Shown here piece after piece: positions 36,799 through 44,743 of a stretch of 64,000 nucleotides of DNA (positions are counted from its first letter, which is position 1; each line of letters begins with the position of its first letter). The notes below the pieces were generated by a model, which was not told the origin of the DNA, searched no databases, and worked only from the letters and a program-made list of their open reading frames with translations. Source of the stretch: Salipiger pentaromativorans (GTDB lineage: Bacteria > Pseudomonadota > Alphaproteobacteria > Rhodobacterales > Rhodobacteraceae). A program made the translations under genes and the position numbers. Location of the stretch: contig NZ_JAMDHK010000023.1 of NCBI RefSeq assembly GCF_024721115.1, positions 1 through 64,000 of the forward strand, in the 5' to 3' direction.

Positions 36799-37276
36799 GC
36801 GTCACCTATAAAATGAGCGTTTCAGATGCTTTCTTAACGGCAGATTGCCGAATCTGCCAGCCCGAATCCCGGAGGCAGCGGTTTTTCGCACGAAAACTGA
36901 CGTGCTGTGCCTTTTTTGCGCAGTATCGCGCCGAAAGCCTGCCCGCTCAGCGGGCACCGCAGCCTGAACCGTCCCGGGAATGACGAGCCGGACGCTGCCG
37001 TTCCTATCCCGAAACCGCCGGAAACGCCAGCAAAACAACGGCGCGCGGCGCGGCCGCCCTTGCCGCGCCCCTTGACTCGCGCGGGCGCGGGCCGTATGGC
37101 GCAACCCATTCCGGGAGTCCGTTCAGAGCTTCCGGTCCCTTGGGGTCTGCCCGGGATCGCCCTCCGTCAGCGCGTTGCGCCCACGGAGGCCTTTCTGCAT
37201 TGCCCCGATGGTTTCACGACGCCGCCGCCCCTATCTCGGGTGGCACAAGGACCAAAGACAGGAGGCCAGACGGCCC
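36799..37276 (+). other. 478-nt intergenic region; leader of ffh
   Basis: No gene is supported here. The left part is the promoter side of the minus-strand small protein. On the plus strand a promoter-like TTGACT-N17-TATGGC lies at 37072-37100, predicting a ~170-nt leader for ffh that ends with the AGGAGG box near 37260. GC-rich inverted stretches occur around 36935-36960 (TGCCCGCT / AGCGGGCA). Confidence 0.4.
37072..37100 (+). promoter_or_regulatory. sigma70-type promoter of ffh
   Basis: TTGACT (37072-37077), 17-nt spacer, TATGGC (37095-37100). It directs transcription toward ffh and the GNAT/rpsP series. Confidence 0.45.
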
Positions 37277-38785
37277 ATGTTCGAAAATCTTTCCGAGCGC
37301 CTCGGCGGCGTTTTCGACCGGCTGACGAAACAGGGCGCGCTCTCCGAGGACGATGTGCGCACCGCCCTGCGCGAGGTGCGCGTGGCGCTGCTCGAGGCGG
37401 ACGTGTCGCTGCCGGTGGCGCGGCAGTTCATCAAGGCGGTGGAGAAAAAGGCCACCGGCGCGGCGGTCACCAAATCGGTGACGCCGGGCCAGCAGGTGGT
37501 CAAGATCGTGCATGACGAGCTGATCGCGGTGCTGGCAGGCGAAGGCGAACCCGGCGCGCTGCGCATCGACAGCCCGCCCGCGCCGATCCTGATGGTCGGC
37601 CTTCAGGGCGGCGGCAAGACCACCACCACCGCCAAACTTGCCAAGCGCCTCAAGGAGCGCGACAATAAAAAGGTGCTGATGGCCTCGCTCGACGTGAACC
37701 GTCCGGCGGCCATGGAACAGCTCGAAATCCTCGGCAAGCAGATCGGCGTCGACACCCTGCCCATCGTCAAGGGCGAGGATCCGGTGGCCATCGCCAAACG
37801 CGCCAAGACCCAGGCCAGCCTCGGCGGCTACGATGTCTATATGCTCGACACGGCAGGGCGCCTCTCCATCGACGAAGAGCTGATGGCCCAGGTCGAGGCG
37901 GTGCGCGACGTTGCCAATCCGCGCGAGACGCTGCTGGTGGTCGACGGGCTCACCGGTCAGGACGCGGTGCATACGGCGGAAAACTTCGACAGCCGCATCG
38001 GCATCACCGGCGTCGTGCTGACCCGGATGGATGGCGACGGGCGCGGCGGCGCGGCGCTGTCGATGCGCGCAGTCACCGGCAAGCCCATCAAGTTCGTGGG
38101 TCTGGGCGAAAAGATGGAGGCGCTCGAAACCTTCGAGCCCGACCGAGTCGCCGGCCGCATCCTCGGCATGGGCGACATTGTCGCGCTGGTGGAAAAGGCG
38201 CAGCAGACGCTCGAGGCCGAGCAGGCCGAGCGCATGATGAAGCGCTTCTCCAAGGGGCAGTTCAATATGAACGACCTCAAGATGCAGCTCGAACAGATGA
38301 TCAAGATGGGCGGCATGGAGGGCATGATGTCGATGCTGCCCGGCGCCGCCAAGATGGCCAAGCAGATGGACGGCGCGGGGATCGACGACAAGATCCTCAA
38401 GCAGCAGATCGCCCTCATCAACTCCATGACCAAGAAGGAACGCGCCAACCCGCAGCTTCTTCAGGCCAGCCGCAAGAAGCGCATCGCGGCGGGCGCGGGC
38501 ATGGAGGTGTCGGATCTCAACAAGCTGCTCAAGATGCAGCGCCAGATGTCCGACATGATGAAGAAGATGGGCAAGATGGGCAAAGGCGGCATGCTGAAAC
38601 AGGCCATGAAGGGCATGTTCGGCAAGGGCGGCATGCCCGAGGGCATGGACCCGAGCCAGATGGACCCCAAGGCCATCGAGGCCGCGGCCAAGGCGATGGG
38701 CGGCAAGCTGCCCGGCGGGCTGCCGGGGCTTGGCGGCGGCGGCGGTCTGCCGCCGGGTCTCAGCGGGTTCGGCAAGAAGAAGTAA
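37277..38785 (+). CDS. ffh: signal recognition particle protein Ffh
   Basis: Ffh binds 4.5S RNA and signal sequences and docks on FtsY for co-translational membrane insertion. The 502-residue protein has N, G and M domains. The GTPase P-loop is GLQGGGKTTTTAKLA, with DTAGRLSIDEELM and LTRMDGDGRGGAAL. The methionine-rich M domain (res ~300-450) has many MxxMxxM runs, and a Gly/Pro-rich tail ends GKKK. ATG at 37277 follows a ~170-nt leader. Confidence 0.97.
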   Translation: MFENLSERLGGVFDRLTKQGALSEDDVRTALREVRVALLEADVSLPVARQFIKAVEKKATGAAVTKSVTPGQQVVKIVHDELIAVLAGEGEPGALRIDSPPAPILMVGLQGGGKTTTTAKLAKRLKERDNKKVLMASLDVNRPAAMEQLEILGKQIGVDTLPIVKGEDPVAIAKRAKTQASLGGYDVYMLDTAGRLSIDEELMAQVEAVRDVANPRETLLVVDGLTGQDAVHTAENFDSRIGITGVVLTRMDGDGRGGAALSMRAVTGKPIKFVGLGEKMEALETFEPDRVAGRILGMGDIVALVEKAQQTLEAEQAERMMKRFSKGQFNMNDLKMQLEQMIKMGGMEGMMSMLPGAAKMAKQMDGAGIDDKILKQQIALINSMTKKERANPQLLQASRKKRIAAGAGMEVSDLNKLLKMQRQMSDMMKKMGKMGKGGMLKQAMKGMFGKGGMPEGMDPSQMDPKAIEAAAKAMGGKLPGGLPGLGGGGGLPPGLSGFGKKK

Positions 38786-38789
38786 CCCC

Positions 38790-39323
38790 TTGCCCGCCCC
38801 CGTCCTGCATACCCCGCGCCTGACGCTTCGCGGCCATGTCATGGCCGATTTCGAACAGCTCTGCGATCTGTTCGAGAGCGATCGCGCGCGCTTTATGGGC
38901 GGCCCGCTGCCGCGCAAGGAGGCCTGGCGCTGGCTCGCCTCCGAGGTGGGCATGTGGGATCTCATCGGGCTCGGCTCTTGGGGGATCGAGGACAAGGACG
39001 GCAGGTTCCTTGGCCAGATCGGCCTGCTGCACCCACCGCATTATCCCGAAACCGAGATCGGCTGGACGCTGCTCGAGGAGGCCGAAGGCAAGGGCTACGC
39101 CACCGAGGCCGCCCGCGCCGTGCTGCTCTGGGCCTGGGACCAGGGCATCGAGACGCTGGTCTCCTATATCACCCCCGGCAACGACCGCTCCATCGCGCTT
39201 GCCGAGCGGCTCGGCGCGGTGCGCGACCCCGCCGCCGCCCTGCCGCCGGATGAAACACCGGAAGAAACCATCGTCTACCGCCACAGCCCGGACAGCGACG
39301 GCAGCCCGGAGGCCTATGCATGA
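38790..39323 (+). CDS. GNAT acetyltransferase 1 of 5 (RimJ/RimL type)
   Basis: A 177-residue protein, first of a tandem array. Motifs: LHTPRLTLRGHVMADFEQ (beta-1), FMGGPLPRKEAWRWLASEVGMW, acetyl-CoA loop EEAEGKGYATEAARAVLLWAWDQG, and SYITPGNDRSIALAERLGA. The first strand requires a start before the ATG at 38841, so I take the TTG at 38790, 5 nt after the ffh stop. A repeat copy follows the stop. Substrate unknown; this subfamily includes N-terminal acetylases of ribosomal proteins. Confidence 0.85.
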   Translation: MPAPVLHTPRLTLRGHVMADFEQLCDLFESDRARFMGGPLPRKEAWRWLASEVGMWDLIGLGSWGIEDKDGRFLGQIGLLHPPHYPETEIGWTLLEEAEGKGYATEAARAVLLWAWDQGIETLVSYITPGNDRSIALAERLGAVRDPAAALPPDETPEETIVYRHSPDSDGSPEAYA

Positions 39324-39330
39324 GCCTCTG

Positions 39331-39354
39331 CCTTTCATCTTTCTCCAAATACGC
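39331..39354 (+). repeat. dispersed intergenic repeat, copy 8 (CTTTCATC type)
   Basis: Reads CCTTTCATCTTTCTCC-AAATACGC starting 8 nt after the first GNAT stop, inside the array. It interrupts the otherwise overlapping gene series. Confidence 0.7.
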
Positions 39355-39387
39355 ACAGCCCCGGCTCCGCCGGGCGGGAGGCCGGGC

Positions 39388-39918
39388 ATGACGCTGACCC
39401 AGGCCCCCTATCTGGAGACCGACCGTCTGATCCTGCGCGGCCCCGAACCGCAGGATGCCGAACCGATGATCGCCTTCCTGCTCGACCGCGCCCGTTCGGA
39501 CGGGTTCGGCGGCTACGACCATCGCGGCGACGCCTGGCGCTGGTTCGCGCTGAACGTGGGTCACTGGCATCTGCGCGGCTACGGCTATTTCACCATCGAG
39601 ATGAAGGACAGCGGCCGCCCCGCCGGCATCAGCGGTATCTGGAACCCCGAGGGCTGGCCCGAGCCCGAACTGGGCTGGGTGGTCTTTGCCGGCTACGAGG
39701 GCCGGGGCATCGCCCACGAGGCGGCCCTGCGCGTGCGCCGCTATGCCTACGAGGACCTGCGTCTGCCCACGCTCACCTCGAACATCGTGCCGGGCAACAC
39801 CCGGTCGATCGCCCTGGCCGAGCGGCTGGGCGCCACCTTTGAGCGGCGCTATCACAATTACCACATGGGCGAAGACCTGCTCTATCGCCACCCCGGCCCC
39901 GACGAGGTGTCGGCATGA
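39388..39918 (+). CDS. GNAT acetyltransferase 2 of 5
   Basis: A 176-residue paralogue: YLETDRLILRGPEPQDAEPM at the start, GHWHLRGYGYFTIEMKD, EPELGWVVFAGYEGRGIAHEAALRVRRYAYEDL (acetyl-CoA loop) and NIVPGNTRSIALAERLGATFERR. In place of the F-M-G-G-P-L seen in the others it has GFGGYDHRGDAW. The stop overlaps the next start (ATGA). Confidence 0.87.
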   Translation: MTLTQAPYLETDRLILRGPEPQDAEPMIAFLLDRARSDGFGGYDHRGDAWRWFALNVGHWHLRGYGYFTIEMKDSGRPAGISGIWNPEGWPEPELGWVVFAGYEGRGIAHEAALRVRRYAYEDLRLPTLTSNIVPGNTRSIALAERLGATFERRYHNYHMGEDLLYRHPGPDEVSA

Positions 39919-40433
39919 GCGTGACCATCCCCGTTGTCGAGACCGACCGCCTGATCCTGCGCGCCCCGCGCTTCGAGGATCTCGACGCGCTCTGCGGTTT
40001 CTACGCCGATCCGCGCGCGCATTTCATCGGCGGCCCGCTCGACCGGGGCGAGGTCTGGCGCCTGCTTCTGCGCACGGCGGGACACTGGCAGATTCGCGGC
40101 TATGGCATCTGGCACATCACTCTGCGAGACACCGGCGATATGATCGGCCACACCGGCGTGCTGCACCATATCGAGTGGCCCGAGCCCGAGCTCTGCTATG
40201 GCATCTTCGCCGGTTTCGAGGGCAAGGGCTTTGCCCATGAGGCCGCCGAGGCGGCGCGCGTCGCCGCCGCCGGACATTTCGGACTCACCCGGCTGATCAG
40301 CCCGATCGACCCGGCCAACGACCGGTCCAGGGCATTGCTCCTGCGGCTCGGCGCGCATTTCGAGCGCGAAGACACGCTGCTTGGCCAGACGGTGCATGTC
40401 TACCGCCACCCCGAACAGCGGGGGGACGCATGA
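39915..40433 (+). CDS. GNAT acetyltransferase 3 of 5
   Basis: A 172-residue paralogue: VVETDRLILRAPRFEDLDAL, HFIGGPLDRGEVWRLLLRTAGHWQIRGYGIWHI, EPELCYGIFAGFEGKGFAHEAAEAAR and DPANDRSRALLLRLGAHFERED. Overlaps both neighbours by ATGA. Confidence 0.87.
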   Translation: MSVTIPVVETDRLILRAPRFEDLDALCGFYADPRAHFIGGPLDRGEVWRLLLRTAGHWQIRGYGIWHITLRDTGDMIGHTGVLHHIEWPEPELCYGIFAGFEGKGFAHEAAEAARVAAAGHFGLTRLISPIDPANDRSRALLLRLGAHFEREDTLLGQTVHVYRHPEQRGDA

Positions 40434-41005
40434 GCGCCGCCGTCGAACAGCACCGCCCGGGCCCCGGCGCCCGTCAGGCCGCGCGGCTGGGTGGCCGGAT
40501 TCCCGCGCTCGACACGCGGCGGCTGCAGTTGCGCGGCCCCCGCATCTACGATTTCGGCGCCTATGCCGCGATCCTCTGCTCGGATCGCGCGGAATATATG
40601 GGCGGCCCGCTCTCACGCACCGAAGCCTGGAGCGACTTCACCCAATATACCGCGCTCTGGCTGCTGCACGGCCACGGGCTCTGGACCATCGACGCGCAGA
40701 CCACCCCCTCTGCCGGCTTCGTGATTCTCGGCTACGAATACGACGATCCCGAAGCCGAGCTGGGCATTCTCATGACCGCGGAAGCCGAGGGCCACGGCTA
40801 TGCGCAGGAAGCCTGTGAGGCGGCGCGGGATTATGCCTTCGACACGCTGAACTGGGACAGCGTCGTCTCCTACGTGGACGCCGAGAATACCCGCGCCCGC
40901 CACCTGATGGAGCGGCTGGGCGCGGCGCGCGACACGCAGGCCGAAGACGATCTCGGCGACGGTACCCAGGTCTGGCGCCATCGGCGGGAGGCGCGTCTGT
41001 CATGA
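40430..41005 (+). CDS. GNAT acetyltransferase 4 of 5
   Basis: A 191-residue paralogue with a ~25-residue N-terminal extension before ALDTRRLQLRGPRIYDF. Motifs: YMGGPLSRTEAWSDFTQYTALWLLHGHGLW, EAELGILMTAEAEGHGYAQEACEAARDYA and SYVDAENTRARHLMERLGAARD. It is the most divergent member of the array. Overlaps both neighbours by ATGA. Confidence 0.85.
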   Translation: MSAAVEQHRPGPGARQAARLGGRIPALDTRRLQLRGPRIYDFGAYAAILCSDRAEYMGGPLSRTEAWSDFTQYTALWLLHGHGLWTIDAQTTPSAGFVILGYEYDDPEAELGILMTAEAEGHGYAQEACEAARDYAFDTLNWDSVVSYVDAENTRARHLMERLGAARDTQAEDDLGDGTQVWRHRREARLS

Positions 41006-41601
41006 CCGATATTCCCGTCCTCGAAACCCGGCGTCTGGTGCTGCGCGGCCCCGAGCCGCAGGATTACCCCGATTTCAAGGCCACCTTCGCCTCCTACCGC
41101 TCACGCTTCATGGGCGGGCCGCTGAACGCCTACGAGACCTGGATGCTCTATGCCGCCGAGATCGGCCATTGGGAGATCCGCGGCTTCGGCATGTGGATGG
41201 TGCATCTGCGCGACAGCGACGAAACCGTCGGCATGGCGGGCGGCTGGTTTCCCGCGAAATGGCCCGAGCGCGAGATCGCCTGGATCATCTGGCCCGACAA
41301 GGCCGGCAAGGGCTATGCGCTGGAAGCCACGCACCGGGTGCGGCGCCATTTCTACGAACGGCAGGGCTGGGACGGGGCGGTGTCCTATATCGACCCCAAG
41401 AATCTCGATTCGATCCGCCTGGCCGAGCGACTCGGCGCCCGCAAGGATGCCGCCGCGCCCTCGATCGACGGCAATGACGCGGTCTATCGCCATCCCGCCC
41501 CCGCCGAGCTGCAGGGCACGCAGCTTGCCCATGGCATCGACATGGAAATCGCCAACTTCCAGGATCCCCTGTTCAAACCGAAAGGCTGGGCCATTGACTG
41601 A
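41002..41601 (+). CDS. GNAT acetyltransferase 5 of 5
   Basis: A 199-residue paralogue: VLETRRLVLRGPEPQDYPDF, RFMGGPLNAYETWMLYAAEIGHWEIRGFGMWMV, EREIAWIIWPDKAGKGYALEATHRVRRHFYE and YIDPKNLDSIRLAERLGARKD. It carries a C-terminal extension beyond the GNAT core (GTQLAHGIDMEIANFQDPLF...). The stop overlaps the chorismate mutase start by 8 nt. Confidence 0.87.
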   Translation: MTDIPVLETRRLVLRGPEPQDYPDFKATFASYRSRFMGGPLNAYETWMLYAAEIGHWEIRGFGMWMVHLRDSDETVGMAGGWFPAKWPEREIAWIIWPDKAGKGYALEATHRVRRHFYERQGWDGAVSYIDPKNLDSIRLAERLGARKDAAAPSIDGNDAVYRHPAPAELQGTQLAHGIDMEIANFQDPLFKPKGWAID

Positions 41602-41899
41602 GACGCACGACCCGGTAGCGCGCGCTGCGGCGCTGCTCAAGGAACACCGCGAAAGCATCGACCGGCTGGACGCGATCCTCGTCTTCACGCTGGCCGAACG
41701 CTTCAAGCACACCCAGGCGGTGGGCGTGCTCAAGGCCGCCCACGACCTGCCCCCTTCCGACCCCGCGCGCGAGGAGAACCAGATCGCGCGGCTCCAGGAT
41801 CTGGCGGAGAAAGCGGATCTCGATCCGGAATTCGCCAAGAAATTCCTGAATTTCATCATTCAGGAAGTCATCAAGCACCACGAACGACACCAATCGTGA
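41594..41899 (+). CDS. chorismate mutase (AroQ type)
   Basis: A 101-residue all-helical AroQ-class mutase converting chorismate to prephenate for Phe/Tyr synthesis. Family residues: HRESIDRLDAILVFTLAERFKHTQAVGVLKAAHDLPPSDPAREENQIARLQDLAEKADLD, then FLNFIIQEVIKHH. The frame has no ATG in front, so the TTG at 41594 is taken, overlapping the last GNAT. It lies 49 nt before rpsP, an arrangement I know from Rhodobacterales. Confidence 0.88.
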   Translation: MTETHDPVARAAALLKEHRESIDRLDAILVFTLAERFKHTQAVGVLKAAHDLPPSDPAREENQIARLQDLAEKADLDPEFAKKFLNFIIQEVIKHHERHQS

Positions 41900-41947
41900 A
41901 CATCCGGCGGGGGGACCCGCCAAAGCCATTCGAAAAGGAGAAAACCA

Positions 41948-42334
41948 ATGGCCATCAAGATCCGACTCGCCCGCGGCGGCTCCAAAAAGCGCCCCCACTA
42001 CGCCATCGTGGCCGCCGACTCGCGGATGCCCCGCGACGGCCGCTTCATCGAGAAGCTGGGCACCTACAACCCGCTGCTGCCGAAAGACGACGAACGCCGC
42101 GTGGTGATGAACCTCGAGCGCATCCAGTACTGGCTGGGTGAAGGCGCGCAGACCACCGACCGCGTGTCGCGCTTCCTCGAAGCCGCCGGCATCGTCGAGA
42201 AGAAAGAGCGCAGCAACCCCAAGAAAGCCGTCCCGGGCAAAGCCGCCACCGAGCGCGCCGAAGCCAAGGCCGCCAAGGCTGCGGAAGCCGCAGAGGCCGC
42301 TGCCGCTCCGGCCGAGGAAGAGACCTCAGAATAA
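41948..42334 (+). CDS. rpsP: 30S ribosomal protein S16
   Basis: A small-subunit ribosomal protein. The first ~80 residues are the conserved core ([42 protein letters not shown]). The total of 128 residues exceeds the usual 80-90 because of an Ala/Lys/Glu-rich tail (from ~res 80) common in alphaproteobacteria. [12 protein letters not shown] terminator follows at 42356. Confidence 0.97.
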   Translation: MAIKIRLARGGSKKRPHYAIVAADSRMPRDGRFIEKLGTYNPLLPKDDERRVVMNLERIQYWLGEGAQTTDRVSRFLEAAGIVEKKERSNPKKAVPGKAATERAEAKAAKAAEAAEAAAAPAEEETSE

Positions 42335-42355
42335 GATCAGCCCAATCGGCTGGCG

Positions 42356-42389
42356 GAAAGGCGCGCGGGGGAAACCCTGCGCGCCTTTC
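42356..42389 (+). terminator. rho-independent terminator after rpsP
   Basis: GAAAGGCGCGC pairs with GCGCGCCTTTC around GGGGGAAACCCT. It separates the ffh-rpsP series from the porin-like gene. Confidence 0.75.
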
Positions 42390-42461
42390 TCGTGGCGGCT
42401 CCGTGGGAAACCGTGGCAAAGCTGCTAAGGTACGAATCAACCGTTGTTTCAGGAGGCCCCG

Positions 42462-43256
42462 ATGCGCTCTCTCCGCCCCGCACTGGCTTTGACGCTGACC
42501 GTCGCCGCTCCGGCCGCCGGGATTGCGCAAACCGCGCAAACGTCCTACGCGCCGTCCCAGCCCGAGCTGGTCTTTTCGCTGCGCGGCGGGGTTGCCGTCA
42601 CGCCGGAATATTTCGGCAGCGACGATTACAGCGCCGGGCCGGACCTCGGGTTCAAGTTCCACGGGCTGACCCTGCGCAGTGGCAAGCAGCTTGGCGACGG
42701 CGATCCCTGGGCCGATGCATACGGCTGGGACCTGCACGGCTCGTTCCGCTATATCGGCGAGCGCGACGCGTCCGACCATGACGACCTTCGGGGCATGGAG
42801 GATGTGGACGCCGCGCTCGAGCTGGGCCTGGGCTTTGGCTACACCGCCGAACATTTCAGCGCCTTCACCGATCTCCGCCGCGGCTTTGGCGGACATGAGT
42901 CCTGGGTCGGCGAGGCCGGGCTGGATCTGATCGCCCGCCCCAACGACCGCTGGAAGCTGACCCTTGGGCCACGGCTCTTCTGGGGCAGCGACGGCTATGC
43001 CGACACCTATTTCGGGGTCGATGCTTCCGAGGCAACGGCCACGCGTCCCGCCTTCGATGCCGGCGGCGGGCTGCTGTCGACCGGTCTCGAGATGGGCGCA
43101 CGCTACCAGATCAACAACGACTGGGGGCTGGAAGGCGCGCTCACCTGGGAAACCTACCAGAACGATGCCGCCGACAGCCCCATCGTGGACAGCGGCAGCG
43201 AGGACCAGTGGACGATCCGCTTCGGGGTCACGCGGGTGGTGCGGCTGCGCTTCTGA
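42462..43256 (+). CDS. MipA/OmpV family outer-membrane protein
   Basis: A 264-residue outer-membrane beta-barrel. Signal peptide [23 protein letters not shown], then alternating amphipathic strands with the family opening [22 protein letters not shown] and ending [12 protein letters not shown] (terminal aromatic). MipA/OmpV proteins scaffold murein enzymes or act as porins. RBS AGGAGG. Placed between rpsP and rimM, apparently an insertion into the ribosomal block. Confidence 0.82.
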   Translation: MRSLRPALALTLTVAAPAAGIAQTAQTSYAPSQPELVFSLRGGVAVTPEYFGSDDYSAGPDLGFKFHGLTLRSGKQLGDGDPWADAYGWDLHGSFRYIGERDASDHDDLRGMEDVDAALELGLGFGYTAEHFSAFTDLRRGFGGHESWVGEAGLDLIARPNDRWKLTLGPRLFWGSDGYADTYFGVDASEATATRPAFDAGGGLLSTGLEMGARYQINNDWGLEGALTWETYQNDAADSPIVDSGSEDQWTIRFGVTRVVRLRF

Positions 43257-43330
43257 TCCGCACCGATTGCCAAGGCCCGGGGCTCTGGTCTATCCAGTCC
43301 TCTGATATACAGGGCGAAAGCGAGGCCGGT

Positions 43331-43837
43331 GTGAGCGAGACGATCTGCGTCGGGGCGATTTCTGGGGCCTTCGGGGTGCATGGCGAGGTGCGGCTGAAGA
43401 GCTTTACCTCCGATCCCGAGGCCATCGCCGATTACGCCCCGCTCACCACCGAGGACGGCAGCCGCAGCTTCGAGGTCCAGATCACCCGCGCGGTCAAGGG
43501 CGGCTTTGCCGCGCGGCTGTCCGATGTGCGCAGCAAGGAAGATGCGGATGCGCTGCGCGGCGTCCGGCTTTATGCTCCGAGAGACCGCCTGCCCGCGCTG
43601 CCCGACGACGAATTCTATCACACCGACCTGATCGGCCTGCCGGTCTACGACACCGGCGGGGCCGAGCTTGGGCGGGTCAAGACCGTGCTGAACCACGGCG
43701 CCTCGGATCTGCTCGAGCTGCATCTGCCCGGGCAGTCGAAAACCGTGCTGCTGCCCTTCACCCGCGCGGCGGTGCCGACGGTCGATCTGGCGGCGGGGCG
43801 CATCGTCGCCGATCCACCCGACGGGCTGTTTGAATGA
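43331..43837 (+). CDS. rimM: ribosome maturation factor RimM
   Basis: RimM binds S19 and assists 30S head assembly. The 168-residue protein has the N-terminal barrel ([25 protein letters not shown]) and the PRC-barrel C-terminal half ([37 protein letters not shown]...VLLPFT). The GTG start at 43331 is favoured by the family N-terminus; no ATG is nearby. It overlaps the next gene by ATGA. Confidence 0.95.
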   Translation: MSETICVGAISGAFGVHGEVRLKSFTSDPEAIADYAPLTTEDGSRSFEVQITRAVKGGFAARLSDVRSKEDADALRGVRLYAPRDRLPALPDDEFYHTDLIGLPVYDTGGAELGRVKTVLNHGASDLLELHLPGQSKTVLLPFTRAAVPTVDLAAGRIVADPPDGLFE

Positions 43838-44637
43838 CGCGAGTCGTCATCCACGCGGGCTTTCACAAAACCGGAACCAGCAGCGTCCAGGCCATCTTGC
43901 GCGCCAATACCGCGCTGCTCGAACCGCATTTGAGGGTGTTCCTGCGCGATGATTTCACGCCGCTGATCCACGCCGCGCGCGCCTATTCTATCACCTGCAA
44001 AGAAGACGGTCTGACCGAGCTGCGCCGCCAGGCCGACCGGCTTTTTCGCCGCATCGACGCGGCAGACCCCCGCCCGGTGCTGATCTCGTCCGAAGGTCTG
44101 TCCGGCCACCTGCCCGGCCGGCGCGGGCTCACGTGCTACGACGCCGCGCCGCGCAATATGGCGGTGCTTGCCGAAGCGGCCCGGCAGAGGTTCGGCGAGG
44201 CGCTGGATCTGACGTTCTTCTTTTCGACGCGCGACCGCGATAGCTGGGTGCGCTCGACCTGGTGGCAGAACCTGCGCAGCACCCGTCTGACCGAAGACCT
44301 CGATCTCTACGCGGAGAAGATCGGCAAAGCCACCGATCTGCCGCAGATCGTGGCAACGGTGGCCAAAGCTGTGGCCCCCGCCCGCGTCGTCTCTGAACGG
44401 CTGGAAGACAGCCGCGAGCGCCGCGAAGGTCCGCTGGCGCCGCTGCTCGATCTTGTCGACCTGCCGCCGGAGCCCCGCGACTCACTCGAGATTCTCCCGC
44501 CCGAGAACGTCCAACCCGACATCGGGCTCGGCGACGTCTTCCTGGCGCTCAATCGAAGCGCTCTGAAGGACCAATATTTGCGTGAAGCGAAGAAAAATCT
44601 GCGCCGTCTGGCGAACAGACAGATCGGAAACGAGTGA
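43834..44637 (+). CDS. sulfotransferase-like protein
   Basis: A 267-residue protein beginning [19 protein letters not shown], a P-loop-like 5'-phosphosulfate binding motif (HKTGTSS) typical of PAPS-dependent sulfotransferases and related kinases. [19 protein letters not shown] has the R-x-x-x-x-x-x-S 3'-phosphate pattern. The acceptor is unknown. It is translationally coupled to rimM (ATGA), which is unusual company; the coupling may only serve expression. Confidence 0.7.
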   Translation: MTRVVIHAGFHKTGTSSVQAILRANTALLEPHLRVFLRDDFTPLIHAARAYSITCKEDGLTELRRQADRLFRRIDAADPRPVLISSEGLSGHLPGRRGLTCYDAAPRNMAVLAEAARQRFGEALDLTFFFSTRDRDSWVRSTWWQNLRSTRLTEDLDLYAEKIGKATDLPQIVATVAKAVAPARVVSERLEDSRERREGPLAPLLDLVDLPPEPRDSLEILPPENVQPDIGLGDVFLALNRSALKDQYLREAKKNLRRLANRQIGNE

Positions 44638-44696
44638 CTGTTTCCGCTAGGGAAATCCTTCGTTAAAAGGCCCATCGCTCTCCCAGAAATTGCCAC

Positions 44697-44729
44697 AATT
44701 CGGAAGAATTTTGGCCGACATAGTGTCGG
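44697..44729. promoter_or_regulatory. two adjacent palindromes before the membrane-protein gene
   Basis: AATTC-GGAA-GAATT (44697-44710) and CCGACA-TAG-TGTCGG (44715-44729) lie just ahead of the AAGGAGG box. Either could be an operator, or the second a hairpin near the ribosome-binding site. Confidence 0.4.
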
Positions 44730-44743
44730 AAAGGAGGCGAGCT

